From: Streptomyces sp. 2131.1
Lineage (GTDB): Bacteria > Actinomycetota > Actinomycetes > Streptomycetales > Streptomycetaceae
Assembly: GCF_900105515.1 (NCBI RefSeq)
Contig: NZ_FNSY01000003.1
Location: forward strand, 62,001-126,000
DNA length: 64,000 nucleotides
Direction of reading: 5' to 3'
The notes under the pieces are model-generated. The model did not search any database. It was not told where the DNA came from and saw only the letters and a list, made by a program, of their open reading frames with translations. Positions 8,924 to 16,162 of this stretch are shown piece by piece (position 1 is the stretch's first letter; each line of letters starts with the position of its first letter). The translations under genes were made by a program, and so were the position numbers.

Positions 8924-9751
8924 TTCGGACCATTCCTCTCTGCATGGCGGCGGCGAGCATCTGGCGGTGGCCGCTCATGCGGGGTGCCTGCGGTTCCGGG
9001 GCGGACTGCGACGGCCGGGGCGGTGTGCCGGGGCCGCTGCGCGTCGTGGCGTCGGAGCGCGGCGGGCGAACGATGGTTGTCGGCTCCTCGCGCCGCTTGT
9101 CGGCGGCCAGGAGCCCGATCTCCTCGACGGCGAGAGCCAGGAGCTCGAGGACCTTGGTCCAGCCACCGAGAGGGGCTGAACGGACCCGGGAGTCGTCTGG
9201 CAGGCCATCGACGAGGGAGATCAGTCGCCGGAGTCCAAGGAATCCGGGTTGTCCGGGACGAAGCCAGATACGTCGGGCGTCGACTCGGTGGAAGCGGGAG
9301 AGGTCGGACTCGACGTCTGCGAATCGTTCGCGGACGAGTCGGCCGACCGAAAGAGCTTTCCCAGCTCGACCCCGTAGACCTTGATGAGGCCGGTGGTCAG
9401 CCGGACGTAGTCGCCGATGGAAGGGCGCTTCTCGAGGAATCCCTCGTGCTGCTCGACCAGGAGGATCGCGTAGGTCTGCCGGATCGCGGCGAGGAACTTC
9501 CGCGGGAGGGTCGGGCGTCGGAACAGGGCGGTGACGACCTCGGCGACGCCGGCGTCGCCGTCGGCCGATTCGATGACTTCGCCGAGGAGTTCGACCAGGC
9601 CGAGCTCGTCCGACAGGATCGGATCGAGGGCCTCGGCGGGCAGTTCCGCCGGGAAGATGAACTGCTCTCCGCCGAACTTGACCGGGATGCCGTCGGGGTA
9701 CAGAACCTCGCGGCGCTCGGCGTCCAGGTCGATGACGAACGACGTGTCCAT
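8916..9751 (-). CDS. Tail assembly chaperone, -1 frameshift product (gpGT-like)
   Basis: Predicted fusion of about 278 residues. Translation starts at ATG 9751, shifts -1 at the slippery heptamer GGGAAAG (plus-strand 9356-9362, zero-frame codons GGA AAG) and continues in the overlapping frame to the stop at 8916. After the shift the protein reads ...GKALSVGRLVRERFAD... and ends ...MLAAAMQRGMVRSG. The -1 frame is open well upstream and downstream of the heptamer, and the fusion ends just at the tape measure start. This is the conserved lambda G/GT arrangement; the two products chaperone the tape measure during tail assembly. Actual frameshifting is inferred. Confidence 0.85.
9221..9751 (-). 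CDS. Tail assembly chaperone, zero-frame product (gpG-like)
   Basis: 176 residues from ATG 9751 (MDTSFVIDLDAERREV), preceded by GAAGAGG at 8 bases. The frame is open further upstream, but codons before this ATG overlap the promoter element P3 and a hairpin, so they are not coding. The protein is acidic with a disordered Ser/Thr/Asp tail after residue 135. It lies between the major tail protein and the tape measure and carries the slippery site used for the longer product. It has its own promoter element, so chaperone and tape measure can be transcribed separately from the major tail protein. Confidence 0.88.
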   Translation of the reverse strand: MDTSFVIDLDAERREVLYPDGIPVKFGGEQFIFPAELPAEALDPILSDELGLVELLGEVIESADGDAGVAEVVTALFRRPTLPRKFLAAIRQTYAILLVEQHEGFLEKRPSIGDYVRLTTGLIKVYGVELGKLFRSADSSANDSQTSSPTSPASTESTPDVSGFVPDNPDSLDSGD

Positions 9752-9806
9752 GTGCGTGACCTCTTCGTGGGTGCGTAGCTGGGTTGCCGGGTGTGGCAGC
9801 GCGCGG

Positions 9807-9837
9807 ACAGTGGCAGCGCTGCACGGCTTGTGTCGCG
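9807..9837 (-). promoter_or_regulatory. P3: late promoter-like element (tail chaperone)
   Basis: CGCGACACAAGC, 13 bases, CACTGT. It stands just after the hairpin that ends the major tail protein gene. Confidence 0.78.
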
Positions 9838-9840
9838 CCG

Positions 9841-9882
9841 TGCGGCCGCCCCCGCCTGAGCAGGGCGAAGAGGGCGGCCGCA
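9841..9882 (-). terminator. Hairpin after major tail protein gene
   Basis: Arms TGCGGCCGCCC (9841-9851) and GGGCGGCCGCA (9872-9882) are perfectly complementary, with a 20-base loop. The right end starts 9 bases after the stop at 9891; promoter P3 follows. Confidence 0.72.
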
Positions 9883-9890
9883 GGGCTGGG

Positions 9891-10724
9891 TCACGCGTAG
9901 GTGAAACCGCCGGTCTTGGTGACGTCGCCACCCGCGGAGACGACGACGACGTCCTTCGCACCGGTCGTACCGACCGGGGAGATCACGGACAGCTCGGTGT
10001 CGTTCTTGAGGATCAGACCGGTGCCGGCCGTGGTGCCGAACTTCACGGCGGTCACGCTGCCGAGGTCGGTACCGGTGATCGTCACGGCGGTGCCGCCGGC
10101 GATCGGGCCGCCCGAGGGCGAGATGGTGGCGATCGTCGGCTCCGGAGGCTGGAACGCCGGGTCGTCGGTCAGGACGTACCAGGCATCGGTGTCGTCGCCA
10201 CCCTGGACGGCCAGGCGTAGCGGCAGGACGCTCTCCTTGGTCTTGGCGAGCTCCTTGGAAACGCCTTCCATCTGCATCGTGCGAGGAATGACGTAGCGGT
10301 AGTGCTTGCCACCGTCGATCACCTCGATGCACCCGGCGATCTCCGTGCGGCCGCCGATCCGGGGCGGAGCGAATCGGTAATGCTTCCCGCCTCCTGCGGC
10401 CGGGGTAACGGCCGTGATGCTGCCGCCGCCGTACACCGCCTTGAAGTTGCGGACGGACCACTGCTGCAGGTCCACCTCGACGGTTGCCGCGTCGGTCGTC
10501 TGGAACGTCCGGGTCGGGTACGAGGACTGGGCGCTGCGGACCTGCTCGAAGTTCGGCTCGGAGTTGAATTTGAGGCTGTCCTCAGTGAACAAGCCGACCG
10601 TGTACCAGCCTTCGGGCATGGCCACGGTGGCGTCGGCCGGGGCGACGGTCCCGACGGGAGCCAGCCACATGCGGCTGAGCTGAGGGATGAGAATCTCGTT
10701 GTTGTTCGTGGTCTCGCCAGCCAT
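9891..10724 (-). CDS. Major tail protein with C-terminal TIG/IPT Ig-like domain
   Basis: 277 residues, ATG with AAGGAG nine bases upstream. Residues 1-190 form the tail-tube part (WYTVGLFTEDSLKFNSEP, then QMEGVSKELAKTKES). Residues about 197-277 are an Ig-like TIG/IPT domain (TIATISPSGGPIAGGTAVTITG ending DVTKTGGFTYA). Such Ig-like additions decorate the outside of tail tubes and may bind cell-surface sugars. The domain is clearly related to the C-terminus of the decoration-like protein at 13987-14448. The gene is isolated between its own promoter element P4 and a strong hairpin, consistent with high-level production of the most abundant tail protein. Confidence 0.87.
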   Translation of the reverse strand: MAGETTNNNEILIPQLSRMWLAPVGTVAPADATVAMPEGWYTVGLFTEDSLKFNSEPNFEQVRSAQSSYPTRTFQTTDAATVEVDLQQWSVRNFKAVYGGGSITAVTPAAGGGKHYRFAPPRIGGRTEIAGCIEVIDGGKHYRYVIPRTMQMEGVSKELAKTKESVLPLRLAVQGGDDTDAWYVLTDDPAFQPPEPTIATISPSGGPIAGGTAVTITGTDLGSVTAVKFGTTAGTGLILKNDTELSVISPVGTTGAKDVVVVSAGGDVTKTGGFTYA

Positions 10725-10762
10725 GGCGGGCTTCTCCTTGGTGTCCGGTGGTGGGGCGCGGA

Positions 10763-10793
10763 CACCTTGGAGAGCCGAAGTGGTTAACGTCGC
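10763..10793 (-). promoter_or_regulatory. P4: late promoter-like element (major tail protein)
   Basis: CGCGACGTTAAC, 13 bases, CAAGGT. It lies between the tail terminator stop and ATG 10724. Confidence 0.8.
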
Positions 10794-10797
10794 GTCG

Positions 10798-11223
10798 TCA
10801 CGGATGCACGGTGACGGAGAGGTTCATGACCCACCTGGGTTGGCCATCGACGAGGGGCGACCACACGAGTAGCCCGGACGGCTTGATGCCGCTGAGGACC
10901 GGCTGGCCGGGGACGTGGGGCGCCTCCCCGAGCTGCTGGGCGGCCTGGGCGCAGCGCAGCAGGATCTTCCGCAGCTCGGCCTTGCCCGGCCATCCGCCGG
11001 GGTCGCCGTACGCCTCGAGCGTCACCTCCGGGGAGATCGCCCAGTTCATGTCCCGCAGGTCCCCGCCGGGGCCGTGGTCGATGCGCAGGTGCGGCCAGGG
11101 AGCCTCTGCGATCCCGGATACCCGGCCGGGGCCGCCGAGCGCGTCGGCGACCTCCGGGTGTTCCAGCAGCCAGACACGGAGCGCGGAGACCGGATCCGCG
11201 TCCGCCACGGTGGGCTCGCTCAT
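10798..11223 (-). CDS. Tail terminator protein
   Basis: 141 residues. ATG 11223 overlaps the TGA of the upstream gene by one base. Compact alpha/beta protein (DPVSALRVWLLEHPEVADALGG, then WPHLRIDH, SPEVTLEAYGDP, ELRKILLRCAQAAQ) that fits the tail-terminator fold of lambda gpU / DUF3168-type proteins. It stands immediately before the major tail protein, the usual place. It would cap the tail tube and join it to the neck. The call comes mainly from size, fold pattern and synteny. Confidence 0.68.
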   Translation of the reverse strand: MSEPTVADADPVSALRVWLLEHPEVADALGGPGRVSGIAEAPWPHLRIDHGPGGDLRDMNWAISPEVTLEAYGDPGGWPGKAELRKILLRCAQAAQQLGEAPHVPGQPVLSGIKPSGLLVWSPLVDGQPRWVMNLSVTVHP

Positions 11224-11504
11224 CAGGCCGGGGTGGCGTAGCCCTGGCCACGCAGCCGGCGGGCGTAGTCCGGGGAGACGAGGAGCTTGGCGCCCGGCGG
11301 GTAGTTCGTGCCGTCGATGGTGTGGTGGTGGGCCAAGATGACCGCGACCGGGTCGACTCCCACGGGCAGGGCGGGGCCGACGACGTCCGGGGCGGGAGCC
11401 GTCTTACGGGCGGGGCGGGCCGGGGCGGTCTCGGTGACGGCCTCGGCGGTTTCCTCCGCCGCGGTGTCTGCGGCGGGCTTCTTGGTGGTGGGGTTCGTAG
11501 CCAT
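11223..11504 (-). CDS. Small neck-region protein, function unknown
   Basis: 93 residues. The N-terminal half is low-complexity Ala/Thr/Glu/Lys. The C-terminal 45 residues form a compact domain (VDPVAVILAHHHTIDGTNYPPGAKLLVSPDYARRL). I chose ATG 11504 because the -10-like hexamer CACAGT of promoter element P5 ends only 7 bases before it, pointing to a leaderless mRNA. The frame upstream is open but lies in the promoter. Translation of the tail terminator is coupled to this gene. I do not recognise a family; placement suggests a head-tail joining accessory. Confidence 0.72.
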   Translation of the reverse strand: MATNPTTKKPAADTAAEETAEAVTETAPARPARKTAPAPDVVGPALPVGVDPVAVILAHHHTIDGTNYPPGAKLLVSPDYARRLRGQGYATPA

Positions 11505-11511
11505 GCCGCGC

Positions 11512-11542
11512 ACTGTGCGCGCCGAACGCGGCTTGTGTCGCG
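11512..11542 (-). promoter_or_regulatory. P5: late promoter-like element (neck genes), leaderless
   Basis: CGCGACACAAGC, 13 bases, CACAGT, then 7 bases to ATG 11504, which has no ribosome site. Confidence 0.8.
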
Positions 11543-11545
11543 CCG

Positions 11546-12082
11546 TCAGCGCCGCGCGGCGACGATACCGGCCGCGCGGGACATGAAGTGTGTGCCGTCG
11601 GCCCGCAGATTGCCCGGGTAGACGGTGCCCACCTCGGCCTCGACGACCATGGGTGCCTGGACGGAGACGGTGACGGTGACCCGCTTCCCGGCGATGACCG
11701 GCTGTCCGGTGTTGATGTGTCGGGCGATGCCTTCCGGGTCCTTGTGCGCGCGGCAGCGGCAGTTCTTGAGGTTGGCGATGGCGCGGGAGCTCCTGTCGAG
11801 CGGCTCGAGCATGTACGTCGTGGGGCCGACGCCGCGGTGCACCATGTCCCAGCGCATGGAGTCGATCGCGAACCGCAGGTTCCCGGGGACCTCTTGCCCG
11901 TTGGCGGAGACGTGCGTCGGGCGGACCTTGTCGTCGCCCATGGTTATCCAGCGCTTGGTGGGCGGGGCCAGGCGCTTCGCCTCGATCTCGACCTGGTGGG
12001 CGATGCGCTGTACCGCGGGGGCGAGCATCCGGGCGAGCTGCTGCTCGAGGCCCTGCGCGGGTGTGAACTTCGCTCCGGCCAT
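11546..12082 (-). CDS. Neck protein, HK97 gp10-like (tail completion) candidate
   Basis: 178 residues. ATG 12082 shares its A with the upstream TGA, preferred over the GTG three bases earlier. The N-terminus is helical (LEQQLARMLAPAVQRIAHQVEIEAKRLAPP), as in HK97 gp10-family proteins that join head and tail. A Cys-rich motif NCRCRAHKD near residue 107 is notable because the same NCRCR pattern ends the MuF domain of the portal fusion at 34539. The central segment keeps a WITMGDDKVRPTHVSANG stretch that also resembles MuF. It could therefore be a gp10-like protein with a MuF-derived segment. Confidence 0.62.
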   Translation of the reverse strand: MAGAKFTPAQGLEQQLARMLAPAVQRIAHQVEIEAKRLAPPTKRWITMGDDKVRPTHVSANGQEVPGNLRFAIDSMRWDMVHRGVGPTTYMLEPLDRSSRAIANLKNCRCRAHKDPEGIARHINTGQPVIAGKRVTVTVSVQAPMVVEAEVGTVYPGNLRADGTHFMSRAAGIVAARR

Positions 12083-12414
12083 CACGCCACCTCGGGCGGG
12101 TTGAGCGTGCCGACGGCCTGAACGTAGTCGACATCCGGGCAGCCGGGGACGGTGTGGTTGCGGGTGCTCGACAGGGTCCAGGACCGGCCGGTCTCATCGG
12201 AGATGGTGTCGCCGTCCTTGACCGGCCAGGCCTGCGGGTCGAGCCGTACCGACCACGATCCGTCGGGCTGCTCGAGGACCGATCCGGGCCAGGTGCCGCG
12301 CGGGGCCGGCTTCTGGTTCGGGTTCGGTGGGACGGGAACGCCGTTGGCGTCGCGCGCCCAGGGGTGGGCGAGCGCGTACGCCGTGAGCAGCGCGTTCGGC
12401 AGCACGACGGCCAT
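12082..12414 (-). CDS. Head closure/stopper-type protein
   Basis: 110 residues, ATG start with GGGAG upstream. Small beta-rich protein (GSWSVRLDPQAWPVKDGDTISDETGRSWTLSSTR) with many Pro and Trp residues. It follows the adaptor gene by 18 bases and is coupled to the gp10-like gene. Position and size match head-closure (stopper) proteins that seal the packaged head; the beta-barrel-like pattern (DGDTI, GRSWTL) agrees. There is no catalytic motif. The assignment is by synteny. Confidence 0.62.
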   Translation of the reverse strand: MAVVLPNALLTAYALAHPWARDANGVPVPPNPNQKPAPRGTWPGSVLEQPDGSWSVRLDPQAWPVKDGDTISDETGRSWTLSSTRNHTVPGCPDVDYVQAVGTLNPPEVA

Positions 12415-12432
12415 GGTCGGCAGCTCCCTTCG

Positions 12433-13284
12433 TCAGCGGCCGCGGGCCGAGGAGTACGGCCACGGTGGGCGGGCGGGCCGGGCGAGGGGTTGGAACAGGC
12501 GGCGCTTCCAGCGGGCGAGGCTGGTGAGCTCGGGGAGGGCTCCGGCCTGGCCGGTGGTCGGCGCCGACTCGTAAGAGATCGACTGTCCCTCTGCGCTGAC
12601 GGAGGAGACGCGGCGCCCCTGGGAGCCGACCCCGCCGGGGCGTAGCCGTTCGGACTCGGCGGCGTGTGTGGTCACGTACCGGACGATCGGGTCGACGGCG
12701 GCGCCGTCGAGGCCGACGAGGAAGTCGACGTCGTAGGCGCCATCTGTGCGGACGCGGTAGGTGGAGACCTGGACCAGGTCGTCGACGTCGAACGGCCACA
12801 GGGTGGCGTCCTCGAGCCGGTCGGTCCCGCCGACGTACGGCGTCAGGGCGGTACGGGTGACGAGCTGGGGGACGACGGGCTGGCCCAGGTACCCGACGAC
12901 GTCGGCCTGCGCCTTCCGGATCGCGGTGAGCAGGTCGTCGCGCTGCTCCGCGGTGAGCGGGAGCGGCACGCCGAGTTCCTTGGCGACCGCTTCGGGGGAG
13001 GTGACGAGGCCCAGCCCGAGGGGCAGGTCCAGGCGTACGGACTCGTCCTTGACGGGCTGGGCCCCCTCGCTGGGGGTGAAGGAGACGGTGGCCCAGTAGC
13101 GGCCGGGAGGCACGTCGGGCAGCGTGAACCGGTAGACGCCGGCGCGCAGCCGGGTAGCCGGACCGGCGGCCGCCACGCTGGTGGTGCGGTCCGGACCGTC
13201 GTACAGGGACACGCTGGTGACCTGTCCGCCTGCCGGTTCGGGGTCGTAGTGCGCCCCGCCGTACATGGGCCTGTAGTCGAACAC
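12433..13284 (-). CDS. Head-tail connector/adaptor protein with N-terminal Ig-like extension
   Basis: 283 residues from GTG 13284, chosen because AAGGAG lies 7 bases before it. The first 95 residues are beta-rich and Ig/FnIII-like (YRFTLPDVPPGRYWATVSFTPS). The rest carries the helical adaptor pattern (LTAEQRDDLLTAIRKAQADVVGYLGQP, then DDLVQVSTYRVR) typical of gp6-like connectors that bind under the portal. It is longer than usual adaptors (about 100-200 residues) because of the N-terminal domain. It is the first of the connector-closure-neck series. Confidence 0.68.
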   Translation of the reverse strand: MFDYRPMYGGAHYDPEPAGGQVTSVSLYDGPDRTTSVAAAGPATRLRAGVYRFTLPDVPPGRYWATVSFTPSEGAQPVKDESVRLDLPLGLGLVTSPEAVAKELGVPLPLTAEQRDDLLTAIRKAQADVVGYLGQPVVPQLVTRTALTPYVGGTDRLEDATLWPFDVDDLVQVSTYRVRTDGAYDVDFLVGLDGAAVDPIVRYVTTHAAESERLRPGGVGSQGRRVSSVSAEGQSISYESAPTTGQAGALPELTSLARWKRRLFQPLARPARPPWPYSSARGR

Positions 13285-13295
13285 CCCGCGGCTCC

Positions 13296-13844
13296 TTACT
13301 TCTCGGCCTGGGCGGCGAGCCGTGCGGCCTGGTCCTGCAGTCGCTCCCTGATGCGCGCGGCGACGCTCTCGGAGACGTGAGCACCCGCGGGCTGCAGGAG
13401 GCGGTGGACGGGGTTGCGGTGCGGCCCGAGGAACGTCTTCTCGACCAGGCGGACGGTGCACACGAGGACGGAGCCGTACTCGGTGAGCGGGACGAACACG
13501 GAGTCGACGTCGGCCGGCGGCTCCTTGGTGGTGTCGTCGATGATGACCTCGGCGAGGTTCTCCTCGTCGGGGATGACCTCGGTGGGCGTGGCGTAGACAG
13601 GGGCCGCGGGCGCCTCCGGGGCCTCTTGGACGGCCGGGGGCTCGAGCGGCGCGGCTTCGGGTGCCTTCGCGGCACTGTCGGCCGGGGCCGTCTCCGACTC
13701 CTCGACGGTCGCCGCGGTGGCGGCCTCAGTAGCGGATTCGTCCGCCGCCGCGGTGCTGGCCGACTCCGCGGCCTCGGTGGTCGCGTCGGAGGCCTCTGCG
13801 GTCTTCGCGGCCGCGGTCTTACGGGTACGGGTGGTGCCTGCCAT
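13296..13844 (-). CDS. Ala/Glu-rich head-region protein, function unknown
   Basis: 182 residues from ATG 13844, with GAGAGGGAG upstream. Residues 1-95 are low-complexity, rich in Ala, Thr, Glu and Ser, and probably disordered. The C-terminal 80 residues hold a small beta domain (DSVFVPLTEYGSVLVCTVRLVEKTFLGPHRNPVHRLL) and a helix. It lies between the decoration-like gene and the adaptor, and has its own promoter element P6 with a leader of about 30 bases. I do not recognise it. Confidence 0.72.
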   Translation of the reverse strand: MAGTTRTRKTAAAKTAEASDATTEAAESASTAAADESATEAATAATVEESETAPADSAAKAPEAAPLEPPAVQEAPEAPAAPVYATPTEVIPDEENLAEVIIDDTTKEPPADVDSVFVPLTEYGSVLVCTVRLVEKTFLGPHRNPVHRLLQPAGAHVSESVAARIRERLQDQAARLAAQAEK

Positions 13845-13884
13845 GGGTGGCTCCCTCTCGGGGGTTCGTGTCCGGACGGCGCGC

Positions 13885-13915
13885 ACCATGCACACCCGGC
13901 GCCGCTTGTGTCGCG
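13885..13915 (-). promoter_or_regulatory. P6: late promoter-like element (Ala/Glu-rich head protein)
   Basis: CGCGACACAAGC, 13 bases, CATGGT. A leader of about 35 bases with GAGAGGGAG precedes ATG 13844. Confidence 0.8.
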
Positions 13916-13938
13916 CCCTGCCTCGACCTGGCGGAGCG

Positions 13939-13982
13939 TGACCCGGGCGGCCCTCAAGCGGTGCGGAGGGACGCCCGGGTCA
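13939..13982 (-). terminator. Hairpin after decoration-like gene
   Basis: TGACCCGGGCG (13939-13949) and CGCCCGGGTCA (13972-13982) pair perfectly. It starts 5 bases after the stop at 13987; P6 follows. Confidence 0.75.
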
Positions 13983-13986
13983 GGGG

Positions 13987-14448
13987 TCAGGCGTAGGTGA
14001 AGCCGTTGGACTTGGTGACGTTGCCGGTGTCGGCCGCGACGACCACGTTGACGGCCCCCGCGGCGCCCGCCGGGGCCTTCACGCGCAGCTCCGTGTCGGA
14101 GACGCGCTTGAGCTCGGTGCCCGGGGTGGCGCCGAAGTTGACCGCGGTGACGCCGGCGAGGCGAGTGCCCTTGATCGTGACGGTGGTCCCGCCCGCGGCC
14201 GGGCCGGTGGTCGGGCTCACGGTCGCTACGGTCGCTACCGGGGCGTAAAGGCGGTCGATCTCGGACTGGGGGACGATGGTTCCGGCCTGGTAGAGCAGGT
14301 GGAACCGAGAGCCTTCGGCGCGCCCGTCGCCGGGCCCGTACGCCTTGGACTCGTACACGTCCTCGGTGATCCGCATGGGGACGTCCGGGACGGCGGACGC
14401 GGGGAACGCCGACTTCTTGATCAGCGTCCCGTCTTCCTTGTGCAGCAT
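13987..14448 (-). CDS. Head decoration-like protein with C-terminal TIG/IPT domain
   Basis: 153 residues from ATG 14448, with AAGGGA upstream. Residues 1-70 form a small N-terminal domain (TEDVYESKAYGPGDG, FHLLYQAGTIVPQSEIDRLY). Residues about 72-153 form a TIG/IPT Ig-like domain (VATVSPTTGPAAGGTTVTIKG ... NVTKSNGFTYA) closely similar to that of the major tail protein. It sits between capsid and connector genes with its own promoter (P7) and a downstream hairpin, as expected for a protein made in many copies. A capsid decoration or head fibre role is inferred. Confidence 0.72.
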   Translation of the reverse strand: MLHKEDGTLIKKSAFPASAVPDVPMRITEDVYESKAYGPGDGRAEGSRFHLLYQAGTIVPQSEIDRLYAPVATVATVSPTTGPAAGGTTVTIKGTRLAGVTAVNFGATPGTELKRVSDTELRVKAPAGAAGAVNVVVAADTGNVTKSNGFTYA

Positions 14449-14483
14449 GGGGTTGTTCCCTTCTGGGGTCGGTGGCGCGGCGA

Positions 14484-14514
14484 AGGATGGGGCACGGGGG
14501 CGCCTTGGGTCGCG
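14484..14514 (-). promoter_or_regulatory. P7: late promoter-like element (decoration-like gene)
   Basis: CGCGACCCAAGG, 13 bases, CATCCT; the most divergent 12-mer of the set, with unchanged spacing. Confidence 0.72.
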
Positions 14515-14536
14515 TGCTACCGGGGGAAGAGGGGAG

Positions 14537-14563
14537 TTGCCCAATTGGGCAAGAATGATCTTG
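14537..14563. repeat. 27-bp repeat containing TTGCCCAATTGGGCAA palindrome, copy 1
   Basis: The palindrome TTGCCCAATTGGGCAA followed by GAATGATCTTG lies in the gap between the methyltransferase gene end and promoter P7. The same 27 bases occur in reverse orientation at 22203-22229. It can form a hairpin with an AATT loop and may end the methyltransferase transcript. Confidence 0.8.
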
Positions 14564-14591
14564 ATGGGGCGGGACTTCCCATGTGGATCAC

Positions 14592-16058
14592 CTAGTCGCG
14601 TCGTATCCGCTGCTCGCACAGCTCCGCGTACTCGGCCTTGGCCTCCACGCCGATGGATTCGCAGCCCTCAAGCCGCGCCGCCTCCAGCGTCGTGCCGGTG
14701 CCGGCGAACGGGTCCAGGACGAGCCCGCCGGGCGCGGTGAGCAGCCGGACCAGCCACCGCATCAGCGCGATCGGCTTCACCGTCGGGTGCGTGGTGCCGT
14801 CCGGCAGACGCGGCCGCTCGCTGGCCGGGGCCTTGGCCTGGTAGCGGAACGCCGGGTAGAACCGGGACGCGCCGCCGGAGTCCGCGCCCCGGACCGGCTT
14901 GCACGCAGCCTGACCCTTGAAGTCGCCGTAGACGTTGCGGAACTTGTCGGCGTTGCGGCGCCGCGGGTTCGCCCCGGAGGTGAGCCGCCCCGACTGACCG
15001 TCCAGCTCGGCGACCGGGCATCCCTCCGCGCAGCCGTCCGCGCAGCCGTCGACGATCCATCCTGCCTCGTCGACGGCCCATGCGTGGGACAGCAGGACGT
15101 TGGTCGGCCAACGCCCCTCCGGGTCGCCGAGCGGGGTCTTGCACGCGGCGGTGTTCATCGCACCGGTGCCGTACGCCAGGACGTTGGAGGCGACCGTACC
15201 TTCGAGGGGCTTCCGCGCCAGGACGATGGGCTCGTGGCCGGGCTTGAGGGCGGTGTTCCAGCCCTCCCAGCGCGCGGCCTCGGCGGTCGCCGGCGTCGTC
15301 ACGTCGAACGTGTCGGACTGGAGCTGTGGGAACACCCCGGAGCCGGCGCGGGTCCGGCGCGCCGTGCCGATGACCTTCCGCTCCTCCCACGCCTCGCCGG
15401 GCGCGTTTTTCCGCCCGTTCAGCTCGTGCACCAGGTCATCGAGCGCGGCCGGGGCCTCGAACCCCATCTCCGCCTTCAGCTGCTCCCACTGCTCCACGGT
15501 CGGCACCGCGGCGGACTGGCGCTGTGTCGTCCAGTGCTGCGCCATGCCGTTGAAGCCGAACAGGGCGTCGATCTGCGGATTCGTCCAGCCAACGGAGTCA
15601 CGGAGCGCCGCGAACTCGGTGGTGAACCGGCGGCGCGCCGGGTGATCGTCGCGGCGTCGGTCGATCAGCTTTCCCACGTCCTGGCCCTTGGGGAAACCGG
15701 TGCCGTACATCCAGTGCAGGGAGTCACGGATCTCGAATCCGGCGTCCTCCACGGCCACGGCCATGCGGTGGTAGGTGCGGGTCGCGCCGAACGCAGCCAG
15801 GTGCCCGCCCGGCTTGAGGACGCGCAGGCACTCCGCCCACAACTCCACGCTGTACGCGATGCCGGAGGAGTCCCACGCCTTACCGAGGAAGCCCAGTTCG
15901 TACGGCGGATCGGTCACGATGACATCCACGGACGAGTCAGGGAGGGTGGGGAGAAAATCGAGGGCATCGGCGCAGTAGACAACGGGCTCAGGGCCCGTCG
16001 TCTCCTCCGCACGGATCGGGGCCTCTCGCCCAGCCGGAGCGAGCTTTGTTGCAACCAC
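14592..16058 (-). CDS. DNA N6-adenine/N4-cytosine methyltransferase (beta-type motif order)
   Basis: 488 residues from GTG 16058, the first in-frame start after promoter element P8; upstream codons are not conserved-looking. The catalytic motif TDPPYELGFLG is near residue 60. The AdoMet-binding motif DPFAGTGTTLEAA lies near the C-terminus, so motif IV precedes motif I as in beta-class amino-methyltransferases. A Cys-rich insert (CADGCAEGC) and target-recognition region lie between. It stands alone as a methyltransferase without a nuclease partner. It may protect phage DNA against host restriction. Placement inside the head gene block is unusual. Confidence 0.85.
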   Translation of the reverse strand: MVATKLAPAGREAPIRAEETTGPEPVVYCADALDFLPTLPDSSVDVIVTDPPYELGFLGKAWDSSGIAYSVELWAECLRVLKPGGHLAAFGATRTYHRMAVAVEDAGFEIRDSLHWMYGTGFPKGQDVGKLIDRRRDDHPARRRFTTEFAALRDSVGWTNPQIDALFGFNGMAQHWTTQRQSAAVPTVEQWEQLKAEMGFEAPAALDDLVHELNGRKNAPGEAWEERKVIGTARRTRAGSGVFPQLQSDTFDVTTPATAEAARWEGWNTALKPGHEPIVLARKPLEGTVASNVLAYGTGAMNTAACKTPLGDPEGRWPTNVLLSHAWAVDEAGWIVDGCADGCAEGCPVAELDGQSGRLTSGANPRRRNADKFRNVYGDFKGQAACKPVRGADSGGASRFYPAFRYQAKAPASERPRLPDGTTHPTVKPIALMRWLVRLLTAPGGLVLDPFAGTGTTLEAARLEGCESIGVEAKAEYAELCEQRIRRD

Positions 16059-16130
16059 GGGTACGTCCGTTCTGCCCCACGCGCCGGGCCCCCGGCTGGC
16101 GGCCTGCTGAAGACGGTGAGGCGTGCGGGG

Positions 16131-16161
16131 ATGTTGTGAAACTAGTTCCGCTTGCGTCGCG
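16131..16161 (-). promoter_or_regulatory. P8: late promoter-like element (DNA methyltransferase)
   Basis: CGCGACGCAAGC, 13 bases, CAACAT. It begins right after the stop of the metallophosphoesterase gene; a leader of about 66 bases precedes GTG 16058. Confidence 0.75.
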
Positions 16162-16162
16162 C

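Noticed and set aside
12194..13957. Minus-strand open frame of 587 codons across several genes
   Set aside because: Arg/Pro-rich frame overlapping three better-supported genes with ribosome sites and overlaps.
14583..16139. Plus-strand open frame of 518 codons
   Set aside because: Antisense to the DNA methyltransferase, whose catalytic motifs are intact on the minus strand.
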